Source: Rhizobium sp. LC145 (lineage in GTDB: Bacteria > Pseudomonadota > Alphaproteobacteria > Rhizobiales > Rhizobiaceae). Taken from it: 64,000 nucleotides of DNA. Where the stretch lies: assembly GCF_001005825.1 (NCBI RefSeq), contig NZ_LBHV01000012.1, forward strand, positions 62,001-126,000, given 5' to 3'. The notes below the pieces were generated by a model that saw only the letters and a list, made by a program, of their open reading frames with translations, did not search any database and was not told where the DNA came from. Every line of letters starts with the position of its first letter. Positions within the stretch are counted from its first letter, which is position 1. This document shows, piece by piece, positions 43,747 through 52,993 of the stretch. Both the position numbers and the translations under genes were made by a program.

Positions 43747-44811
43747 TCAGGCCTTCGCCTCGAACACCGATCTCGGATTGCCGCGCATGAGAATGTCGAG
43801 TTGCGCGTCAGTTACCCCATGCCGCTTCAATCGCGGCAGAAAGTGCTTGAGTATGTAGGCGTAGCCATTGCCGCCGTATCTGGTCAGCATCATCTTCAAG
43901 AACACATCGTGGGAGAGCAGGATGCGGCCGATATGGCCGCGCTCGATCAGCTTGACGATCGCGCGCGCCGCCTCTTCGTCGCTCGGACACTGCACCTGCT
44001 GATCGGCATAGAAGAAGTCCATACCGATCATGTCGTATTCCAGGAAGGCGCCGCGTGAAGCGAGCTCCGCCTGATAGGCGAGATCGTCATGCGACGGATT
44101 CATGTGGCAGAGCACCGTATGACCAAGCTCCGCCCCCTCCTGTTCCGCGATGTCCAGAACCTTGTTGCCAAGCCGGAGCCAGCCGGGCAGATGCACCATC
44201 AGCGGCAGGCCCGTGCGCGCCTGCGCCCGCGCTGCAGCCCTCAGCGACTTTTCTTCCTGGTCGGTGAAATCCGACGAGACGCCGATCTCGCCGATCAGCC
44301 CGACCTTGATGTCGGTGCCATCGACACCGACGGTCGCCTCGGCCACGATCTCGTCGGCGATCTCGTCGATCGTCATCCCGGCGACCTTGGCCGGATGGGA
44401 AGAGCCGAGGTAGTAGCCGGCACCCATGACAATGTTGAGTCCCGAGCCCTGCGATATGCGCTTCAGCGCCCGCGGATCGCGGCCGATCCCCTGACAGGTC
44501 GGCTCGACGACGGTATTCCCGCCATGCCTGGCGAAATCCTTGAGTTCGATGATCGCCAGCGGCTCGTCGTCCAGCGTGATATTGTGCTTGTTGATGAATG
44601 GATCTTGGTGCAACTCGCCCAAGATCTCGATGCAGACGAAACTGTCGGCGAGATACTGCCGCTCCGGCGTCTTCGGCGCATGCCACCAGCAGCGGCAGTC
44701 GTTGAGGATGTGCTCGTGCATGAGCGTGACACCGAGCTCGGAGACGGGGATTGCCCCCGCTACCGTCATTACCTTGCCAGAGCGAATATGCGCTTGCGAA
44801 AGCTCACTCAT
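43747..44811 (-). CDS. Phosphotriesterase-family metal hydrolase
   Basis: 354 residues, amidohydrolase-superfamily barrel. Metal motifs: TLMHEHILND, GLIGEIGVSSDFTDQEEK, LPLMVHLPGW, LCHMNPSHDDL and LLSHDVFLKM. Homologues in rhizobia are mostly lactonases or sugar-related hydrolases rather than organophosphate degraders. The long frame upstream overlaps the permease gene; the ATG at 44811 is chosen because it gives the family N terminus (SELSQAHIRSGKVMTVAGAI), 8 nt after the permease stop. It fits opening of a sugar lactone delivered by this transporter. Confidence 0.9.
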   Translation of the reverse strand: MSELSQAHIRSGKVMTVAGAIPVSELGVTLMHEHILNDCRCWWHAPKTPERQYLADSFVCIEILGELHQDPFINKHNITLDDEPLAIIELKDFARHGGNTVVEPTCQGIGRDPRALKRISQGSGLNIVMGAGYYLGSSHPAKVAGMTIDEIADEIVAEATVGVDGTDIKVGLIGEIGVSSDFTDQEEKSLRAAARAQARTGLPLMVHLPGWLRLGNKVLDIAEQEGAELGHTVLCHMNPSHDDLAYQAELASRGAFLEYDMIGMDFFYADQQVQCPSDEEAARAIVKLIERGHIGRILLSHDVFLKMMLTRYGGNGYAYILKHFLPRLKRHGVTDAQLDILMRGNPRSVFEAKA

Positions 44812-44819
44812 TTCCGCCC

Positions 44820-45818
44820 TCACCTCTTGCCGCCGAAGCGGAAATTGGTGGTGAAGATCTTGGTGTTGAGCCAGATCGCCACGAGGATGATCGCGCCGGT
44901 TACGATCTGCGTGAAGAAGGGCGAGATATGCATCAGGATCAGCCCATTGCCGATGACCGCGATGGTCAGTGTGCCGAGCACGGTCCCGAGAATGCTGCCC
45001 CGGCCTCCCATCAGCGACGTACCGCCGAGCACAACCGCCGCGATGACCTGTAGTTCGAAGCCAACGGCTGCGTTGGACGAGCCGGAGCCGAGGCGTGCCG
45101 CGATCAGCAGACCGGCCAGGGCACAGGCAATGCCGGACACCATATAGACCGACGCGACGATCCACTTGGCCGGCATGCCGACGCGGCGGGCAGCCTCAAG
45201 GTTAGAACCGACGGCCACGACCTGACGGCCGTATTTCGTATAGGCGATGACCACGTAACCGATCGCCGCCACGAGCACTGCAATTACCGCCGGAACCGGA
45301 AGCCCGAGAAGTTCGCCGCGGCCGAGCCAGAAAAACCCCGGCACGTCGTTGATCGGGATCGAATAACCCTGTGTCAGCCAGAGCGCGAAACCACGCAGGA
45401 TCGACAGACCTGCAAGTGTCACGATGAAGGCCGGGATGCCCTGATAGGCGACAAACCACCCTTGCGCGATGCCCATGAGTGCGCCGAAGGCGATCATGCC
45501 GATTACCACAGTCGGCCAGGGATAGCCCATGGCGAGGATAATTGCGGCGACCGCATTGACCAGCGCCACCTGCGAGCCGACCGAAAGGTCGATGCCACCG
45601 GTGATGATGACGAACGTCATCGCCACTGCCACGACAAGGATCGGGGCGGCCTGGCGCAGCACGTTGAGAATGTTGCCCAGGGTCAGGAACGTGTCTGTGG
45701 TGGCGGAGAAGAACACGAGGCAGGCGAGGAAGAACGCCGTGATCGACAGGACCTGCGCATGTTCGGAAAGGAAGTCGGCGACCGGGGAGCCGGCCGCGCG
45801 TTCGGTATAGGCGCTCAA
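44820..45818 (-). CDS. Ribose-type ABC transporter permease (RbsC-like)
   Basis: 332 residues, about eight to ten membrane helices. Family segments: NVLRQAAPILVVAVAMTFVI, ITGGIDLSVGSQVALVNAVA, and the late GGTSLMGGRGSILGTVLGTL. The start is a TTG whose last bases overlap the ATPase stop (TTGA), so translation is coupled. Substrate not deducible. With the single-domain ATPase it forms a CUT2-type importer. Confidence 0.93.
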   Translation of the reverse strand: MSAYTERAAGSPVADFLSEHAQVLSITAFFLACLVFFSATTDTFLTLGNILNVLRQAAPILVVAVAMTFVIITGGIDLSVGSQVALVNAVAAIILAMGYPWPTVVIGMIAFGALMGIAQGWFVAYQGIPAFIVTLAGLSILRGFALWLTQGYSIPINDVPGFFWLGRGELLGLPVPAVIAVLVAAIGYVVIAYTKYGRQVVAVGSNLEAARRVGMPAKWIVASVYMVSGIACALAGLLIAARLGSGSSNAAVGFELQVIAAVVLGGTSLMGGRGSILGTVLGTLTIAVIGNGLILMHISPFFTQIVTGAIILVAIWLNTKIFTTNFRFGGKR

Positions 45819-46630
45819 TGTCTGCCTCCGACGATAAGCTGCACGAGGTCCTGCAGGTCGGTTTTGCCGATATCGCGCTCGGCAACCTTGGTGCCTTCAT
45901 ACATGACGGCGATGCGGTCGCAGACGCGGAAGAGATCCTGCAGGCGATGGGTAATCAGGATGACAGAGACGCCGTTTGCCTTGACCCGATTGATCAGGTT
46001 GAGCACGGCTTCCACCTCGGCAACTGCCAGAGCAGACGTCGGCTCGTCCATGATCAGGACCTTCGGATTGAAGGAGGCGGCACGCGCGATCGCGATCGCC
46101 TGACGCTGGCCACCCGAGAGCTTTTCCACCTTGGCGCCGAGGCGTGGGATGCGGATTTCAAGCGCATCCAGCATGGCCCGAGCTTCGGTCACCATGCGCG
46201 GACGATCGAGGAACGGTCCCCTGGTCAATTCACGGCCGAGGAAAAGATTGCCGACCACATCGACATGGTCGCACAGGCTCAGGTCCTGAAACACCATCTC
46301 TATATTGCGCTCACGGGCATCGGCTGGTCCACCCAACCGAACCTCATGTCCATCGATCGAGATCGTGCCGTCATCGGGAATATAGGTACCGGAAATGATC
46401 TTGGTGAGCGTCGACTTGCCGGCTGCATTGTCACCCACCAGCCCCAGGCATTCACCCGGATAGATGTCGAGGTCGACGCCGCGCAGTGCCTGATGCGAAC
46501 CGAAACTCTTGCGAATGCCCTTCAATGAAATTCTGGGCTGGCGAATGTCGCTCTCGCCGGACTGCCGGGGGAGAGTTTCTCCTCCCCCGGCCCCTGCGAC
46601 AGCGGTTGGGAGCTGTCGGTCAGAGATCAT
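45815..46630 (-). CDS. Sugar ABC transporter ATPase, single domain (CUT2)
   Basis: 271 residues with one nucleotide-binding domain: Walker A GDNAAGKST, Q-loop EMVFQDLSLCDHVDV, signature KLSGGQRQAIAIARA, Walker B VLIMDEPTSAL, switch LITHRLQDLF. Most RbsA proteins have two domains, so this belongs to the short subclass. The first 35 or so residues (ISDRQLPTAVAGAGGGETLP...) are not part of the fold and are encoded by a GC-rich hairpin after the binding-protein gene. The ATG overlaps that gene's stop. Confidence 0.92.
   Translation of the reverse strand: MISDRQLPTAVAGAGGGETLPRQSGESDIRQPRISLKGIRKSFGSHQALRGVDLDIYPGECLGLVGDNAAGKSTLTKIISGTYIPDDGTISIDGHEVRLGGPADARERNIEMVFQDLSLCDHVDVVGNLFLGRELTRGPFLDRPRMVTEARAMLDALEIRIPRLGAKVEKLSGGQRQAIAIARAASFNPKVLIMDEPTSALAVAEVEAVLNLINRVKANGVSVILITHRLQDLFRVCDRIAVMYEGTKVAERDIGKTDLQDLVQLIVGGRH
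46564..46591 (-). terminator. Stem-loop after the binding-protein gene, inside the ATPase reading frame
   Basis: 10-bp stem GCCGGGGGAG/CTCCCCCGGC with an 8-nt loop, 36 nt past the binding-protein stop, the same distance as in the first operon. It lies within the codons of the ATPase N-terminal extension, so it could modulate ATPase translation as well as message stability. Confidence 0.6.
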
Positions 46631-47574
46631 TTGAATACGGCCCGGTAGGGTTCGACATTCTCCTTGGTTACGATGGTGATCGGCACGGAGATCGTCTTTT
46701 CGACGCTACCGCCGTCCGAGATCTTCTTCAACGCGTCGACTGCGGCCGCACCCATGGCGGCCGGATCCTGCTGGATGACGGCTGTGACGTAACCGGCGTC
46801 GATGCCGGCAATGGCCTGCGCCGTGAGGTCCCAGCCGAAGACCTTGATGTCGGACTGCTTGCCCTGGCTTTCGACAGCGGCGATCGCACCCATCAGCGCC
46901 GGTTCGCCGGTGGCGTAGACTGCGGTCATGTCAGGGTTACCGGTGATCAGGTTTTCGGCGGCCGCGAGTGCGTTGTCCTGGATGTTCTGGCCATCGACGA
47001 CGCCCGCGGTCTCGACACCCTCGGCGCCCTTGACGGTCTTCTCGAAACCTTCCTGGCGGACGTTTTGGATGAAGGAGTTCAAGGCTCCGACGACGCCGTA
47101 CTTCACCTTACCGCCCATATCGCTCTTCACGTAATTTAGGAAAAACTTGCCCATGTCGGCGCCGGCCTTGGCGTTATCGACGCCGATCTGCGCCTTCTGT
47201 GGGCCTTCCGGCAGGATGGCATCGATCGCGACAACCGGAATCCCGGCGGCTGCTGCCTGCTGCACGGCCGGCATGATGCCGTTGACGTCGATCGCCACAA
47301 CGGCGAGGCCGTCGACCTTCTGCTGGATATAGGTTTCGATCGCGCTGTTCTGCGCGGCCGGATCGTTGTTGGCGTTGAAGATGACCAGTTTGGCGCCGGC
47401 CGCGTCAGCCGCCTTCTGGGCTCCCTCGTTCATCTGGTTGAAGAACAGCGCCTGCTGGTTGATCTGGACAAGAGCGAAAGTCTTTTCAGCGGCCTGGGCC
47501 ATGGCTCCGAGGGACATGCCGGCAAAGGCAGTCGCGGCCAGGGCAGTCAACATCCTGCGTGTGAGAATAGTCAT
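46627..47574 (-). CDS. Periplasmic sugar-binding protein (RbsB/PBP1 type)
   Basis: 315 residues. Signal peptide TILTRRMLTALAATAFAGMS followed by a probable cut after AQA. Mature protein: FALVQINQQALFFNQMNEGA, VIFNANNDPAAQNSAIETYI, KVDGLAVVAIDVNGIMP, VYATGEPALMGAIAAV and VFGWDLTAQAIAGIDAGY. These are the conserved positions of type I pentose or hexose binders. Stop overlaps the ATPase start. Confidence 0.93.
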   Translation of the reverse strand: MTILTRRMLTALAATAFAGMSLGAMAQAAEKTFALVQINQQALFFNQMNEGAQKAADAAGAKLVIFNANNDPAAQNSAIETYIQQKVDGLAVVAIDVNGIMPAVQQAAAAGIPVVAIDAILPEGPQKAQIGVDNAKAGADMGKFFLNYVKSDMGGKVKYGVVGALNSFIQNVRQEGFEKTVKGAEGVETAGVVDGQNIQDNALAAAENLITGNPDMTAVYATGEPALMGAIAAVESQGKQSDIKVFGWDLTAQAIAGIDAGYVTAVIQQDPAAMGAAAVDALKKISDGGSVEKTISVPITIVTKENVEPYRAVFK

Positions 47575-47595
47575 GTGTTCGTCCTCTGGTTTGGT

Positions 47596-48633
47596 TCATG
47601 GTCGTTGCTTTTTTATTTTCGACGGCGGTGCAACGGAGTTCCGCACGACGATTTCGACCGGCAGCAGTTCCTCGGTCCTGAGGCTTTCGGTTTCCTGCCA
47701 GTTTGTTTCCAGAAGCAGCGCCAGGCCGCGTTCGCCGAGCGCCCGCACGGGCTGACGTATCGCGGTCAGAGGCGGTGCGAAAAGATGCAGCGGCCCGACG
47801 TCGTCAAAGCCGATGACGGAGACTTCATCGGGAATGGAGACGCCCTCGGCCAGCAGCACTTCGATCAGCCCGATCGCGATCTCGTCCGAACTGGCGAAGA
47901 TCGCCGTCGCCTGCTTGCCTTCATCGAGAAAGCGCCGCGCAGCCTCGCGGCCGAACTCCACCGTAAAACTGCCTTCGTAGCGGATGATCTGAAACGGCTC
48001 CCCCCGTTCCTTAAGTGCGCGCTCCAATCCCTGGGATCGACGGCGGGTGCTGATCATCTCCTGCGGACCGCCGATATAAAGGACACGCCGATGCCCGTGA
48101 TCGACAAGATGCCGACCTGCGAGATAGCCGCCCTGCTCATTGTCGGAAAAAAGCTTTGGAACCATCGCATGCGGCACGTCTTCATCAACAATGACAACCT
48201 TGCCCGTCTGGTTGATCAACGCGGCCAGTTCCCCGTCATCGGGATGGTTGGTGATAAAGATCAGCCCGTCGACATGGTTGCGGGCAAGTGCGGTCACATA
48301 GGAAATCTCACGCCCGGGTCGGTTGAGGGTGACGTGGAGCGAGAGCGCAAGGCCGCGTTTGTCCGCCTCTTCCTCCACCGCCGATACGAGCGTGGCGAAG
48401 AACGGATTGCCGATATCGGGCACGACGAGCCCGATTGTGTCTGAGCGTCCGCGACTCAGGCTGCGAGCATGCGGGTTCGGCTCGTATTTGAGATCCTGGA
48501 TGGCCTTGACGATACGCTGCTTGGTTTCGGCGGGCAATTGCAGCGAGCCGTTGAGAAGGCGCGACACGGTCGCCACTGAAACGCCAGCCGCATCGGCGAC
48601 ATCCTTCAGGCTTGTGGCACGCTTGCTAGACAT
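47596..48633 (-). CDS. LacI-family transcriptional regulator
   Basis: 345 residues. Helix-turn-helix ATSLKDVADAAGVSVATVSR, hinge NPHARSLSRGRS, effector domain with GLVVPDIGNPFFATLV and VIGFDDVGPLHLFAPPLTAI. First gene of the ribose-type transporter operon, 21 nt before the binding-protein gene. Two adjacent operator-like palindromes upstream suggest autorepression released by the transported sugar. Confidence 0.93.
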   Translation of the reverse strand: MSSKRATSLKDVADAAGVSVATVSRLLNGSLQLPAETKQRIVKAIQDLKYEPNPHARSLSRGRSDTIGLVVPDIGNPFFATLVSAVEEEADKRGLALSLHVTLNRPGREISYVTALARNHVDGLIFITNHPDDGELAALINQTGKVVIVDEDVPHAMVPKLFSDNEQGGYLAGRHLVDHGHRRVLYIGGPQEMISTRRRSQGLERALKERGEPFQIIRYEGSFTVEFGREAARRFLDEGKQATAIFASSDEIAIGLIEVLLAEGVSIPDEVSVIGFDDVGPLHLFAPPLTAIRQPVRALGERGLALLLETNWQETESLRTEELLPVEIVVRNSVAPPSKIKKQRP

Positions 48634-48660
48634 GATGTCCCTGTGGCAGTCGCAGTTGAG

Positions 48661-48685
48661 TAAAGCGATTTACTAAACCGCTTTA
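48661..48685 (-). promoter_or_regulatory. Two adjacent LacI-type operators
   Basis: TAAAGCGATTTA at 48661-48672 and TAAACCGCTTTA at 48674-48685 both follow TAAA-N-CG-N-TTTA, the central-CG pattern of LacI-family operators, with centres 13 bp apart. They begin 28 nt upstream of the regulator start. Confidence 0.7.
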
Positions 48686-49345
48686 CAATGCCACGTCGGC
48701 GGAACGTGTCAAGCGTTTAGGAGATCAACACCTGTTTTGAGGTCGTGCAAGCCGACCATCGGCATGTTGCACCGGAAATGGCCAGGTGCTTCCGGCTGCT
48801 TCACCGCTTCTGGAGGCGAGTGCATAGTAGGCGAGGAGGCGACTGTGCTCGGATACGGCTAAGGTGCGCGATGCGCCGGCTGCCTGATTGGCGGGCACGG
48901 CGATGCAGTTAGTAATCCAGTTCGGCAACGCCAGAATTAAACCTTGCCGGTTCGAGGTGGTCGGCAAGCGCGTTGAGGGTCACGCCTCTTTCCACAGCGC
49001 TTTGGCCGTCATGGTGCGTTTCAGGCGCTTATAGGCTGCGTGGGCGCATCATTACCGGCGTTGCCGCTCTGCCGTTTGCGAAAAATCACCTCCAGCCTGT
49101 AGCTCATTATGGAGAACGCTACATCTCGGCACAACCACGGTTCTCAACGAATTCTGGCCGCGTCCCGTTCGGTCGCCTGAGGTGCGTGGTCGAGCAGAAA
49201 TTGCAAATAAATCGAGTATAAGCTCCCTCCCAACGCACCCAAGAATCACTATGTGAGAACGCCCAGACTTCCCATCTCGCTACGGCCACAGGCGGCAGCC
49301 GGAAGAGAAGCAATCAAATGAAGGTCAACCCGGAGAGCTTCGAGC
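48686..49345. other. Divergent intergenic region without recognised genes
   Basis: About 660 nt between the LacI operon and the first glycosyltransferase. No frame is convincing on either strand. It should contain promoters for both directions; a GGAGAG ribosome site precedes the gene at 49346. Confidence 0.45.
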
Positions 49346-50569
49346 ATGTCGCAGCAGCCCAAAGACGCAAGAATTCTCATGTACAGCCATGATACCTTCG
49401 GTCTTGGCCATCTTCGCCGGTGCAGGACGATCGCGCATGCATTGGTCGACGGCTTTGATGAGGCAAACGTGTTGATCATGTCGGGAGCTACCATTGCAGG
49501 CGCCTTCGATTATCGGGCGCGGGTTGATTTCGTCAAAATCCCGAGTGTCATCAAATTGCGGAACGGCGACTATACGTCCATGAACGGGGACGTGTCCTTT
49601 CAGGACACGCTGAAGATGCGCGAATCGATCATTCGGCATACCGCTGAAACCTTTGAGCCGGATATTTTCATCGTCGACAAGGAACCATTGGGGTTGCGGC
49701 GCGAGGTGGAAGACACGCTCATCTATCTAAAGACGCGCGGCACGCGCCTTGTGCTTGGCCTGCGCGACGTCATGGACGCACCCCACCTTCTTAAATCCGA
49801 GTGGGAGCGCAACGACGTCATTCGCAAGGTCGATCAGCTCTATGACGAGATCTGGGTCTACGGGCCACCCGACTTTTACGATCCGCTGATCGGTCTTGAC
49901 GTGCCTTCCACATTACGAGCGAAAATGAGCTTCGTGGGCTTCCTACAAAGGCAGGCTTCAAAAGAACCCCGGGCAGACATCCGGGAACGGGATGACTATG
50001 TTCTCGTCACAACGGGGGGCGGAGGCGACGGCAGCGAGCTCATCCGTGACATCATCAATGCCTACCAGGCCGACCCGGCATTGACCCAGCGAGCGCTCGT
50101 CGTGCTTGGACCATACATGCCCTCTGATCAGAGGCAACACTTCCGGCAGGAGGGTGAGCAAATCCCATGGCTGGAGATCATCGAGTTCGACAATCGCATG
50201 GAAGACCTGATCGCAGGGGCAAGAGCAGTGGTGGCGATGGGTGGCTACAATACCTATTGCGAGATCCTGTCTTTCGATAAACCGGCGCTGATTATTCCAC
50301 GGACACTGCCGCGCAAAGAACAACTAATCCGTGCCATGCGCGCAAGTGAGCTCGGCTTGATCGACATGCTGCATCCCGATCACGCGATAGACGGGGTGCG
50401 CTTGGCTGACTCGCTCAAGAAACTCCTCGAGCGGGCCCCTCCCTCCGTCACTGCCCCCGATATGCGGCTTGATGGGCTGTCGAACATCTGCGATATCGTC
50501 GATCGCAGCCTCAGCCGAATTCACGGTGACCACCTTTCGATCGTCAAAGGTGGCCTGTCCCATTCCTGA
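49346..50569 (+). CDS. Glycosyltransferase, MurG/GT28-like
   Basis: 407 residues of the GT-B fold. The N terminus RILMYSHDTFGLGHLRRCRT carries the GLGHLRR loop of this group, and the C-terminal half the donor-binding VVAMGGYNTYCEILSFDKPA and IIPRTLPRKEQLIRA. Related to predicted glycosyltransferases (COG4671 type) often found in rhizobial surface-glycan loci. It converges with a second member of the same type. Acceptor and donor unknown; GT28 enzymes use UDP-sugars. Confidence 0.88.
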   Translation: MSQQPKDARILMYSHDTFGLGHLRRCRTIAHALVDGFDEANVLIMSGATIAGAFDYRARVDFVKIPSVIKLRNGDYTSMNGDVSFQDTLKMRESIIRHTAETFEPDIFIVDKEPLGLRREVEDTLIYLKTRGTRLVLGLRDVMDAPHLLKSEWERNDVIRKVDQLYDEIWVYGPPDFYDPLIGLDVPSTLRAKMSFVGFLQRQASKEPRADIRERDDYVLVTTGGGGDGSELIRDIINAYQADPALTQRALVVLGPYMPSDQRQHFRQEGEQIPWLEIIEFDNRMEDLIAGARAVVAMGGYNTYCEILSFDKPALIIPRTLPRKEQLIRAMRASELGLIDMLHPDHAIDGVRLADSLKKLLERAPPSVTAPDMRLDGLSNICDIVDRSLSRIHGDHLSIVKGGLSHS

Positions 50570-50587
50570 ATGGCTGCCGGCCAAGCG

Positions 50588-51733
50588 TCATCCACGCATT
50601 GCAAGAAGTTGCCGAACGGTGGCGGCGGTCTGTCGCGCGCCATTCAGTTTCAACGAAATGCTGTTTGCCGGTTCGAGCGCGAGGGCATTTTCAATCGCTG
50701 CGGCAAGCTTGGTTGGGGTTAACTCATCCTCGCCAACGGTTGAAACCAATCCCAGCCGCGTCAGCTTTTCTGCGCGCACGGTCTGCTCGGTTTCGCCTGC
50801 GGCTGAGAAAGGAACTAGGACTGCACGACACTTGGCTTGAAGAATATCGCAGACAGTATTGTAGCCAGCCTGTGAGATCGACAGCTTTGCATTCCCCAGC
50901 AGGCGAGCGAAATCCCGCCGGAAGCGCACGATTTCGACCTCGGCGGCCGTTGACCCGCTGATCCGAGAAAACTCGTCGGGCTCCAGGTTGGGGCCGGTAA
51001 TGACGCACCACCGGCCGAGCGGAGGTAGCTCGGCATGGGCCCCAATCGCCGTCTCGATTAAAGCTCCGCCGACCGCGCCGCCGCCTGCTGAAACGATTAC
51101 GTCGAATTTAGCATCCGTATCGGACTTTGATCGAGGAGGAGCAGGCGCGACAAGCCCGGTGTAGACGAGCTTGTCGGCAATCTGGGCAGCTGGGGGAAAT
51201 GTCTCCTCCAGGCGCACAAAGTTTGGATCGCCATGAACCAGAACCCGGTCGAAATGCTCCCTTACGAGCGCAATCGTTTCCTCGTCACGACCAGCCTTGC
51301 GATTTTGCTGCAATATATCTCGTACGGAGCTCAGGACCAGCGGACGCCATTCGCTCCGTTTTATTTCGTCAAGCAGAGGAAGGAGCTCGAAACGGAGTTG
51401 TCGGCGACCGAAGGGAAAGGCTTCGAGAATGACCACATCGGGCCGCTGCGCACGGTAGGCTGTGATAAGCTGGTCACGCCGAAGTGCTTCTGCGGCTTCG
51501 GTCACCGGATTGCCGTCAGCATCCTTCAGCTTCGTAAAACTGTCGCCGGCTGCTATCGCCGGCTGCAACTGGATATGTTCGACGCCCGGTGCAGGAAATC
51601 CTTCGAGCGGCAGGCCGCCAGTCACCATGCTCACTGCGAACCCGTCCTCGACCAAGGCAGCTGCAATGCGGCTGGCGCGCGCCAGATGTCCAATCCCAAG
51701 AAGATGCTGGACGTAGAAAAAGACCTTGGGCAT
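50588..51733 (-). CDS. Glycosyltransferase, MurG/GT28-like (second copy type)
   Basis: 381 residues, same family as the gene at 49346 but clearly diverged. GIGHLARASRIAAALVEDG near the N terminus and KLSISQAGYNTVCDILQAKC, VPFSAAGETEQTVRAEKL in the C-terminal donor-binding half. Lies 30 nt downstream of a GT4 gene with which it is probably cotranscribed. Tail-to-tail with the first copy, with an 18-nt gap. Confidence 0.87.
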   Translation of the reverse strand: MPKVFFYVQHLLGIGHLARASRIAAALVEDGFAVSMVTGGLPLEGFPAPGVEHIQLQPAIAAGDSFTKLKDADGNPVTEAAEALRRDQLITAYRAQRPDVVILEAFPFGRRQLRFELLPLLDEIKRSEWRPLVLSSVRDILQQNRKAGRDEETIALVREHFDRVLVHGDPNFVRLEETFPPAAQIADKLVYTGLVAPAPPRSKSDTDAKFDVIVSAGGGAVGGALIETAIGAHAELPPLGRWCVITGPNLEPDEFSRISGSTAAEVEIVRFRRDFARLLGNAKLSISQAGYNTVCDILQAKCRAVLVPFSAAGETEQTVRAEKLTRLGLVSTVGEDELTPTKLAAAIENALALEPANSISLKLNGARQTAATVRQLLAMRG

Positions 51734-51763
51734 GACGGCGCCTGATGTTTGGAGTAGTTCGGT

Positions 51764-52993
51764 TCAGGTGTTGAGCAGGGCAGTTAGCTGATGAATACTG
51801 TGTCGATGGTCGAATTCACCCCGCACCTTTGCCTCTGCCGTCTCCCCGATCGCCTTTCGCTGGAGCGGGTTGCAAATAGCAGCCTCAAGAGCTCGAGCAA
51901 AGGCGGCAGGGTCGTCCGGCTGCACGAGATAGCCATTCTGCCCATCACGAAAGACTTCGGTTATGCCGGAGACTGAGGTCGTGACACAGGCGAGCGATTG
52001 GCTGGCCGCTTCGATCAGCACGTTCGGCAGTCCGTCCCGATCGCCGTTATCACTCACGCGGCACGCCAAGGCGAACACATCAGCCGCGCGGTATTGATTG
52101 AGAACCTCCTGCTGGGCAAGGGCCCCGTGCCATCGGATGCAATCCGTAATACCCAGTTGTTCAGCCAGCGCCTTGAGATTAGCCAGTTCGCTTCCGCCGC
52201 CTATGTGCTCGAGCCGCCAATGGATGTGGGCGGGCAAAATCGCCAGCGCCTTCAAAAGCACATCGAACCCTTTTTTGTCGACGGCACGTCCGACACTCAG
52301 TACGATCACAGGATCGGTGGCATCTCTTCCGTCGCGCAGGGGGCGTCCACCTTTAAATGGCGGAAACCGATCCAGGTCAAGGCCGTGATAACTCAGATGG
52401 ACGTTGCCTCGATCGCGCGACAGATCGCGAAGATGTTCGAAACCGGCTCGGGTACAGGTGACCGTCCACTCGCTGTCGGCAAGCTTGTCGCGCAGCTCCC
52501 ATTTCGCCGTGGTCCAAATGTCCTTTGCATGTGCCGAAACGCTCCAAGGCAAACCAAGGAGTTTGCTTGTATAGCGCCCGACCGCAGCTGGCGTGTGGAT
52601 GAAATGAACATGCAGCCAATCCGCTTGATCGGGCCATTCCGCTGCAAGAACTGCGGCCTGGCCGAAACGGCGGAAACGATTAGGCGAAAAATCACGCACC
52701 AGATCCCGAAGGAAATTCGCGCACGTCCGCAAGAAACCACGCTTGCAGGATACCTTCACAAGCGATCGCAGCACCCGCAACGGCTCATCACGCAGATACT
52801 CCGGCAGATAGAGAACTGGCGCCTGGATCTCGTCATGAATGGGGTGGCGTTTTTTGTCTGTCGGATGGCGCATTGATACGAGCACGAGTTCGAAGCCAGC
52901 TCTCTCCAGACCAAGCAGCTCCTGGGCTATAAACGTTTCCGATAGTCGAGGGTAACCCTTCAGCAGGACCACAAGTTTTCGCTGCTTCTGCAC
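51764..52993 (-). CDS. GT4-family glycosyltransferase (WcaL-like)
   Basis: 409 residues. KGYPRLSETFIAQELLGLER at the N terminus is characteristic of the WcaL/colanic-acid type. The second domain shows LSVGRAVDKKGFDVLLKALA and the EX7E-like DGLPNVLIEAASQSLACV. Retaining sugar transfer on a surface or exopolysaccharide repeat is the likely role. It starts a two-gene unit with the GT28-like gene. Confidence 0.9.
   Translation of the reverse strand: MQKQRKLVVLLKGYPRLSETFIAQELLGLERAGFELVLVSMRHPTDKKRHPIHDEIQAPVLYLPEYLRDEPLRVLRSLVKVSCKRGFLRTCANFLRDLVRDFSPNRFRRFGQAAVLAAEWPDQADWLHVHFIHTPAAVGRYTSKLLGLPWSVSAHAKDIWTTAKWELRDKLADSEWTVTCTRAGFEHLRDLSRDRGNVHLSYHGLDLDRFPPFKGGRPLRDGRDATDPVIVLSVGRAVDKKGFDVLLKALAILPAHIHWRLEHIGGGSELANLKALAEQLGITDCIRWHGALAQQEVLNQYRAADVFALACRVSDNGDRDGLPNVLIEAASQSLACVTTSVSGITEVFRDGQNGYLVQPDDPAAFARALEAAICNPLQRKAIGETAEAKVRGEFDHRHSIHQLTALLNT

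Noticed and set aside
43747..45165. 472-codon version of the phosphotriesterase gene
   Set aside because: The first 118 codons are out-of-frame permease sequence; the family N terminus begins at 44811.
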